Origin: Enterocola sp045611845
GTDB taxonomy: Bacteria; Bacteroidota; Bacteroidia; Bacteroidales; Paludibacteraceae
Assembly: GCA_045611845.1 (NCBI GenBank)
Contig: JAZKXZ010000001.1
Coordinates: 1 to 64,000 of the forward strand
Reading direction: 5' to 3'
DNA: 64,000 nt
The position numbers were made by a program, and so were the translations under genes. The notes beneath the pieces were generated by a model. It was not told where the DNA came from. It did no database searches and saw only the letters and a program-made list of their open reading frames with translations. Below, in pieces: positions 59,520-64,000 of the stretch. Within the stretch, counting starts at the first letter, position 1; each line of letters starts with the position of its first letter.

Positions 59520-60234
59520 ATATATTCCAATTAGTTTTATTTGGTAAGACAATTTCTGTGATGGGTAGTTTATAGGTTGTAAGACCATTTAGCGACATTC
59601 TTATAGCAGTAGAATACAATCCTAACTGCTCAAAAATAGCACCAACTACAGCTCTTACATATCCTGTATATCCAAATGTTAGTTTTTCTAACATATCCAA
59701 TTTTTCTGCATCTAGATTGCGTATAATTTCAATAATAACTTTACATACTTCATCTGGCGATGTAGCTGGAATTTCCTTAATATATTTAATTGCATCAAGA
59801 ATTCGCAACAACTCAATATTACTTTCTGTTATGGTATTCTTCTGACGCAAAAATTTAATTAAATACGCTCCACGCTTTATTGGGCGTCTATACTCATTAG
59901 TCCCAATTAAAATTGTAGAAGAAATTTGTGTTGTCAAACCCATCGAAGCAAAAGCCTGTATGCCTGTAACATAACCTATAACTTCATTATCTCTAAACAG
60001 AAAATCTTTAATTATTTCTGTCATTTCTGGCTTTAATTGTCCGAGTATTGTTTTCTGTGGCTTGTAATATTTCCCTTTAGAAACTTTTTGTAGTTCACCT
60101 TTCAGTGACATCCTACTCAAAGTTTTAGCCAATGCCATATCATACTTTGGTTCCAAACCAAAATCTGACACAGTAAAAATCTCTCCATTAGCATATGAAG
60201 CCATTTTCTCCTTTACAACATTAGCTATTTTCAT
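59488..60234 (-). CDS. abiEi: AbiEi-type antitoxin (DUF6088-like)
   Basis: The 248-residue protein starts at ATG 60234 (MKIANVVKEKMASYANGEIFTVSDFG), with a winged helix, then LSRMSLKGELQKVSKGKYYKP and the C-terminal region seen in AbiEi/DUF6088 antitoxins. The earlier ATG at 60264 lies upstream of the -7 box and is rejected. AbiEi represses its own promoter through inverted repeats and blocks the toxin indirectly. The promoter carries such a repeat. Confidence 0.85.
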   Translation of the reverse strand: MKIANVVKEKMASYANGEIFTVSDFGLEPKYDMALAKTLSRMSLKGELQKVSKGKYYKPQKTILGQLKPEMTEIIKDFLFRDNEVIGYVTGIQAFASMGLTTQISSTILIGTNEYRRPIKRGAYLIKFLRQKNTITESNIELLRILDAIKYIKEIPATSPDEVCKVIIEIIRNLDAEKLDMLEKLTFGYTGYVRAVVGAIFEQLGLYSTAIRMSLNGLTTYKLPITEIVLPNKTNWNIYESTRRNSNI

Positions 60235-60253
60235 AATAAAAACTATTTTTCTG

Positions 60254-60294
60254 CAAATATACAAAAGTCAAGTTTTTTACGCAAATATCTTGAC
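60254..60294 (-). promoter_or_regulatory. abiE promoter with inverted repeat
   Basis: Minus-strand TATATTTG (60254-60261) and TTTG (60282-60285) are spaced by 20 bases. GTCAAG (60267-60272) and CTTGAC (60289-60294) form an inverted repeat across the promoter, a likely AbiEi operator. Confidence 0.7.
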
Positions 60295-60308
60295 ATTTAT
60301 TTTTAGAT

Positions 60309-60437
60309 TTAACTATCTGCAAAAGCATATGGATTTTGATATGAGAATCTCAAATCTTTGAGGTGGTCACAATTTGTGACCAGTTTAACTTTCTCGCCAT
60401 CAGTCAATTGAAACATAAATCGTTCGGAGAAGCATTT
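60309..60437 (-). pseudogene. ORF6N-domain gene remnant (middle part)
   Basis: An open segment between a TAG and a TAA encodes FSERFMFQLTDGEKVKLVTNC, DHLKDLRFSYQNPYAF and ADS, the mid part of an ORF6N protein. The family normally continues as PYAFTEQGIAMLS, which is found on the far side of abiE at 58.5 kb. Both start and end are missing. Confidence 0.7.
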
Positions 60438-60462
60438 CTATTTTTGATAATTTTCTTGGATT

Positions 60463-60696
60463 TTAATCCAACACCCATCCGTCTGCTACAAACTCTTGCA
60501 TTGAGTTGTAACTTGCCACAATTATTGCATTCTCCAACTTGTCATTTTCACCCAAAATGAATTCTGCAAGAGGAATTATTCTTATATTAAACTTGTAATC
60601 AAATAAGTCTGAGCAACTTATATAAGGCACCATTCCATCGGGTACAGCATCATGGTATGGTTTAAACACAGGTCGAGGGGGGCATACATGTTTCAT
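60463..60696 (-). CDS. Hypothetical small protein
   Basis: The 77-residue frame begins MKHVCPPRPVFKPYHDAVPD and ends ENAIIVASYNSMQEFVADGWVLD. It has no recognised motif. It may be a remnant like its neighbours; coding is uncertain. Confidence 0.3.
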   Translation of the reverse strand: MKHVCPPRPVFKPYHDAVPDGMVPYISCSDLFDYKFNIRIIPLAEFILGENDKLENAIIVASYNSMQEFVADGWVLD

Positions 60697-60833
60697 AAAT
60701 TCTTTTCAACATATCTAGTTGACGTTCTTGAGATTCTTTCATAACAATAATTACGATTTCCTACACATCGAGAGGTTTTATATTTTCCACCCCCATAAAC
60801 ATAGAAACTTCTTGGAAATTTTTAAAAAGATAT

Positions 60834-60922
60834 TTTGTAAAGATTAAAAAAGTTTGTTTCTTTGCAACACGAGAACCCGCCAAGCCTCTTCACAAAGCTT
60901 AAATCGGCGGGTCGTTTTTTTT
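60834..60922 (+). ncRNA. Candidate short RNA: promoter plus terminator hairpin
   Basis: TTTG (60834-60837) and TTTCTTTG (60857-60864, one mismatch to TAnnTTTG) are spaced by 19. About ten bases after the expected RNA start, ACCCGCCAAGC (60875-60885) pairs with GCTT (60897-60900) and GGCGGGT (60906-60912), followed by eight T. No gene lies between or downstream on this strand, so it predicts a free RNA of about 50 bases. Confidence 0.5.
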
Positions 60923-61010
60923 CTTACGTAAAATGATTCCATCATGTTCTATCTAAAACAATACAAATCACCTTCAGACCTAATCAATCTTCTAAAATCT
61001 AGAGGAGTGA

Positions 61011-61056
61011 TATAAAAATTCACCCGCACTGGCATTTGGTGTGCGCGGTGCGGGTG
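61011..61056 (-). terminator. Terminator of the second nucleotidyltransferase pair (minus strand)
   Basis: CACCCGCAC (61021-61029) pairs with GTGCGGGTG (61048-61056); the minus strand then runs into AATTTTTATA. Confidence 0.78.
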
Positions 61057-61063
61057 TGAAGGT

Positions 61064-61705
61064 CTAAGAAACCAAATCAATCATATCCAACTTGATTAAC
61101 TCCCACTGTTTATTTCTAAAACATATAGGATTGGGCTCGTCATCTGCTTTTGAAAAATCATTTAACCCTATTATTATTTCTTCTCTAGTATAGTCATATG
61201 GAAATTTTTCCTCATATAAATCTAACATTTGATTCAGCGTAAATTTAGACAGAAGTTCATTTAAATCCCAAAAATCCTTTTTTCTACCTCCATCACCCAT
61301 TACATGTAGTTTCATAGCAATTATATCTTCCAAAGACGCCATTCTTATGCCATCTATCAATTGTATCTCACGTATAAATGGTTCTGTATAGAATAAATCT
61401 AGCTTAACTGAGTCTTCTTTTGTATCACCAATTAAATATGACGTACCAAAACTGACAACATCACCACACTCTCCAAAACAAAAATTAAATTTTTCTCTTA
61501 ACATTTTTTGGATTGCTATAAAATCTACACTTCCATAAGGAGAGTCTGTGAACAAGTCAATATCTATTGATATTCTATGACCTAATTGTAATGATAAAGA
61601 TGTTCCACCTACAAGAATAAAATTTTCTAAAAGAGGTTCCTTCATCAATTCCTTTAAACACTTAATCAATGTCTTAGACACTGTGTTGTAATGTAGTTTC
61701 TTCAT
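61064..61705 (-). CDS. Nucleotidyltransferase toxin (AbiEii/AbiGii family)
   Basis: The 213-residue protein carries FILVGGTSLSLQLGHRISIDIDLFT, a GGTSL plus DxD nucleotidyltransferase motif, and the later MKLHVMGDGGRKKDFWDLNELL. It is smaller than the AbiEii protein at 58.5 kb and only distantly similar. It overlaps the upstream antitoxin-like gene by 32 bases, the same overlap length as in the AbiE pair, which supports a coupled toxin-antitoxin unit. Confidence 0.85.
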   Translation of the reverse strand: MKKLHYNTVSKTLIKCLKELMKEPLLENFILVGGTSLSLQLGHRISIDIDLFTDSPYGSVDFIAIQKMLREKFNFCFGECGDVVSFGTSYLIGDTKEDSVKLDLFYTEPFIREIQLIDGIRMASLEDIIAMKLHVMGDGGRKKDFWDLNELLSKFTLNQMLDLYEEKFPYDYTREEIIIGLNDFSKADDEPNPICFRNKQWELIKLDMIDLVS

Positions 61706-62204
61706 AATTTAAAAATTTTTTAGCGTTAATTTTTACATTTGGTTCAAATTTATTCTTAAGATTAAGATGCTTAATTATGGTTTCCTTACCATAAAATCTT
61801 ATTATTTCATTTATCTCCTGTTCGTTGCCACGGGCAAATACTCTCTGGATTACATACTTTTTATGTTTCACCCAATCTATATTTTCTATTTTTGTATCCC
61901 AAAACAAAACTTTAGAAAATATTTCTAAATTAGGTTTCTTAAAAGAATTCTTTTTTAACAAGTTTATATCATAATACACTTGCATACACATAAGTAGTCC
62001 TTCCGACAAACCAAATTCTTTCTCTATCTTCATTGATAAAGTTGTATTCATAGCTCTACGTCCAAGTATAATTGCACTCAAAGTTTGAGGATGCTCATTA
62101 ACTAATAATGAGAAATCCTTCTTCTTGATACTGTTTTTCTTTAACAAATGACCAACGAGTATACCTGGGTGAATACCTTTTAATTTGTCTAGTTCTAATT
62201 TCAT
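61674..62204 (-). CDS. HTH antitoxin with DUF6922-like C-terminus
   Basis: The 176-residue protein starts with a HigA-like helix-turn-helix (HPGILVGHLLKKNSIKKKDFSLLVNEHPQTLSAIILGRRAMN). The C-terminal region VLFWDTKIENIDWVKHKKYVIQRVFARGNEQEINEIIRFYG follows, the pattern of DUF6922 domains found in antitoxins of nucleotidyltransferase toxins. It would repress its promoter via the adjacent palindrome and neutralise the downstream toxin. Confidence 0.8.
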   Translation of the reverse strand: MKLELDKLKGIHPGILVGHLLKKNSIKKKDFSLLVNEHPQTLSAIILGRRAMNTTLSMKIEKEFGLSEGLLMCMQVYYDINLLKKNSFKKPNLEIFSKVLFWDTKIENIDWVKHKKYVIQRVFARGNEQEINEIIRFYGKETIIKHLNLKNKFEPNVKINAKKFLNYEETTLQHSV

Positions 62205-62208
62205 ACCA

Positions 62209-62234
62209 CAAAACTAAACAATTTTGTTTAGTTT
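62209..62234 (-). promoter_or_regulatory. Palindromic operator overlapping the antitoxin promoter
   Basis: AAACTAAACAA (62211-62221) and TTGTTTAGTTT (62224-62234) form a perfect 11-base inverted repeat. A minus-strand TAGTTTTG -7-like box (62209-62216) overlaps it, only 5 bases from the ATG, hinting at a leaderless or very short leader. Confidence 0.65.
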
Positions 62235-62287
62235 TACAAGAAATCACCTATTTATTTTATTTCCAGATTGTTTTTCTTCTGCAACTT

Positions 62288-62488
62288 TTAGGCGTAGCCA
62301 CACAATTTTAATGTTATGATAATTATTGCGGTTATTGTTAGAGATGGAATAGCTACCATTTTAATTGGTTTAATGAAATTTTCTTTGAAATAGAATTTAA
62401 AAGCAGCTTTACGTTCAATAAGACCCCAATTTATATAATTTAAGCCATGTTTTTTGCACCAAAAGTATCTTTTTATTTCTTCCCACAT
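62288..62488 (-). CDS. Small membrane protein
   Basis: The 66-residue protein has a basic N-terminus (WEEIKRYFWCKKHGLNYINWGL) and one C-terminal membrane helix (MVAIPSLTITAIIIITLKLCGYA). It lies 22 bases downstream of the 129-residue membrane protein gene. Family unknown. Confidence 0.5.
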   Translation of the reverse strand: MWEEIKRYFWCKKHGLNYINWGLIERKAAFKFYFKENFIKPIKMVAIPSLTITAIIIITLKLCGYA

Positions 62489-62510
62489 AACAAATATTTT
62501 TATAGGTTAA

Positions 62511-62900
62511 TTAATAATTTATATCCACCCCATTTTTAGCCCACCATTTCGCAAACTCGCGTCTTTCTTTATGAATATCTCTCGTAAAAGGAAGGTGGTC
62601 GTATGTAAGCAAATCAATATCTGAAGTAAAATATCTCACCACCGCGTAATATATACTCGCACCCAAGAGAGCCGCTATAGAATAAAACCACAAATCTGAA
62701 ATAGTTTCAGCGCCACAAAAAGCAAACACATCTGCAAATAGCAAACCTATTACCACAACAGACAGCGCAATAACAATAAGTGGAACGTAATGAGACGCAT
62801 ACACGAAGCATGTTTTAAGGGCGATTTTCCTTGCTCTTTTACTACGATTTTTCTCTCTATACTCCATATAACGAGTATAAGTATCTTTTTCTTTTTTCAT
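62511..62900 (-). CDS. Membrane protein of unknown function
   Basis: The 129-residue protein has a charged N-terminus, two or three membrane helices (YVPLIVIALSVVVIGLLFADVFAF, LWFYSIAALLGASIYYAVV), and a soluble C-terminus ending WWAKNGVDINY. It is probably co-transcribed with the small membrane protein. No motif suggests a substrate or a defence role. Confidence 0.6.
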   Translation of the reverse strand: MKKEKDTYTRYMEYREKNRSKRARKIALKTCFVYASHYVPLIVIALSVVVIGLLFADVFAFCGAETISDLWFYSIAALLGASIYYAVVRYFTSDIDLLTYDHLPFTRDIHKERREFAKWWAKNGVDINY

Positions 62901-62936
62901 ATTTTTATATTGTTTAAAATTTAATATACCTATAAT

Positions 62937-62975
62937 ATAGAAATGTGTCGTCTATTTTTAAAAATAAACGACACA
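62937..62975. repeat. 39-bp hairpin repeat, copy 2
   Basis: Differs at one base from 58144-58182, in the same orientation 4.8 kb away. A second short hairpin (TTAGCTCTTTTTGAGCCTAA, 63002-63021) lies just to its right and matches 57949-57966. Confidence 0.75.
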
Positions 62976-63027
62976 AATTAACATAAAAATATGTAGAAAA
63001 CCTTAGCTCTTTTTGAGCCTAATAGGA

Positions 63028-64000
63028 CTACTTACTCACACCCACTTGCACTATTTCTTTTAAATTAGGACTGTTAAGCAATGCTTTAGCAGCCTTTTGT
63101 ATGTCTTTAGCAGATACTTTATCTAAACGTTTAAGGTATGTGGCACCATTATCTTTGCCAAAAAGTTGAAAATCTTGAAGACGATTAATCCAATAGTTAT
63201 TGTCTTTTAGATATTCATCATATGTCTTTTTTATATGCTCTTTCACCTTTTGCATATCAGCCTCACGAGGACCTTGTTTAGCCAAATTTGCAAACTCAGT
63301 ATATACAATTGGTAAAAGTTCATCTATCTTAGAAGCATCTGTAGAGAACTGAATTACCATTTCTGCATATTTTGTAGGAAGCTTTTGCACACCCACGTAT
63401 GTACCTACGCCGTATGTACCTCCCTGCTCTTCACGTACTTTTTCTGTATAAACTAAGTCTAAAACTGCTTCTAGAATATCATACGAAAGTCTATCTACAG
63501 AAGGATTCACTTTCACAAAATTATGAATATATGCCACGGTAGCAGGTACATTCATTTGTTTATTGAAACGAACAGACTTATTACCTGTTATAACCATAGG
63601 CTCTGCACGTTTCACTTTTTCGCGTTTACCAGAAACAGGAAGCGATGCCACATATTTTTCAAGATATGATTCCAAAGTGGCTTCATCTATGCTGCCCACA
63701 ATTGTAAATTTAAAGTCTGCCGCATTAGAAAAACGCTCCTTGAAGAAGGCTAAAGATTTTGCATAATCAATATTTTGCACATCTTCTGCTTTAAATCTTC
63801 TTTGCAAAGGATGATTACCATAGACTGCTTCACCTATAGAGTCTCTAATGGCTGTATATGGATTTTTTTCACGGTCTTTACATTCAGAAATAAAGCGCTC
63901 AACGTATGAGTTATATGCAGCATTATCAGATTTTAGAGCAGTGAAATGCGCATATAAAAGTTGGAACAAATAATCTATATCCTTTTTAGAAGCATAACCG
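63028..64000 (-). CDS. M16-family (pitrilysin-type) metallopeptidase, C-terminal part
   Basis: The frame runs off the window edge. About 324 residues are visible, starting within GYASKKDIDYLFQLLYAHF. Signatures include DAVYGNHPLQRR-like GEAVYGNHPLQRRF, NVPATVAYIHNF and VREEQGGTYGVGTYVGVQ, the C-terminal domain pattern of M16 peptidases; the HxxEH zinc site must lie upstream, outside the window. These large zinc peptidases degrade peptides in the periplasm. A hairpin just past the stop may be its terminator. Confidence 0.9.
   Translation of the reverse strand, partial: GYASKKDIDYLFQLLYAHFTALKSDNAAYNSYVERFISECKDREKNPYTAIRDSIGEAVYGNHPLQRRFKAEDVQNIDYAKSLAFFKERFSNAADFKFTIVGSIDEATLESYLEKYVASLPVSGKREKVKRAEPMVITGNKSVRFNKQMNVPATVAYIHNFVKVNPSVDRLSYDILEAVLDLVYTEKVREEQGGTYGVGTYVGVQKLPTKYAEMVIQFSTDASKIDELLPIVYTEFANLAKQGPREADMQKVKEHIKKTYDEYLKDNNYWINRLQDFQLFGKDNGATYLKRLDKVSAKDIQKAAKALLNSPNLKEIVQVGVSK

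Noticed and set aside
60235..60264. Upstream ATG for the abiEi antitoxin
   Set aside because: It lies upstream of the predicted RNA start, between the -33 and -7 elements.

Overview
The window looks like a chromosomal stretch from a member of the Bacteroidales (Bacteroidota), probably a host-associated anaerobe. The evidence is AT-rich DNA, repeated TAnnTTTG-type -7 promoter boxes about 20 bases after a TTTG/TTG box, mostly weak Shine-Dalgarno sites, a type IX secretion sorting tail on the largest protein, and several Bacteroidota-typical families (DUF2490, DUF5063, FISUMP-like, DUF2582, NamZ/DUF1343, split HipBST-like toxins). No species can be named from the sequence alone.

Layout. 0-9.4 kb is a core metabolic and housekeeping block: the end of glutamate dehydrogenase, an NfnAB-type NAD(P)H:ferredoxin oxidoreductase pair, diaminopimelate dehydrogenase, a CorA magnesium channel behind an unusual leader, RarA, and small enzymes. 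9.4-18.4 kb mixes housekeeping genes with accessory ones: a three-gene HipB/HipS/HipT-like toxin system with repeated operators, Bcp, an FKBP, an AAA ATPase, a deletion scar joining remnants of ydeI and crcB, and a DinD-RhuM fusion. 18.5-24.1 kb is a restriction-modification island: two overlapping cytosine-5 methyltransferases, an 827-residue candidate endonuclease built from duplicated domains, and a NERD-domain protein. 24.2-28.6 kb holds a small winged-helix gene and two paralogous lipoproteins with matching structured leaders on either side of an alcohol dehydrogenase.

28.6-37.3 kb carries UmuDC, an acyltransferase, a sirtuin, MnmE, three tandem FKBP isomerases, tRNA-Thr and a winged-helix protein. 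37.4-45.3 kb is one 2636-residue secreted CotH-kinase protein with twelve near-identical Ig-like repeats. 45.4-54.3 kb has NamZ, an rRNA methyltransferase, an exonuclease, an ECF sigma factor with two follow-on genes, tRNA-Lys, a lipid kinase and a Hanks-type kinase with its usual small partner. 54.3-57.9 kb is a compact candidate RiPP locus: a 45-residue precursor, a radical-SAM/SPASM maturase and an amidohydrolase. 58.1-63.0 kb is a toxin-antitoxin island (AbiEi/AbiEii, and an HTH-DUF6922 plus nucleotidyltransferase pair) among ORF6N gene fragments and bracketed by two copies of a 39-bp hairpin repeat. The window ends inside an M16 peptidase.

The strongest candidates for undescribed biology are: (1) the corA leader, where an 11-codon peptide rich in Asp/Glu/Pro ends inside one of two mutually exclusive hairpins, the second of which hides the corA ribosome-binding site; (2) the paired lipoprotein leaders, where a hairpin with compensatory changes has a conserved loop complementary to a downstream segment, predicting a pseudoknot; (3) the RiPP locus with its small precursor gene; and (4) the candidate endonuclease with one intact and one degenerate copy of a nuclease-like domain.
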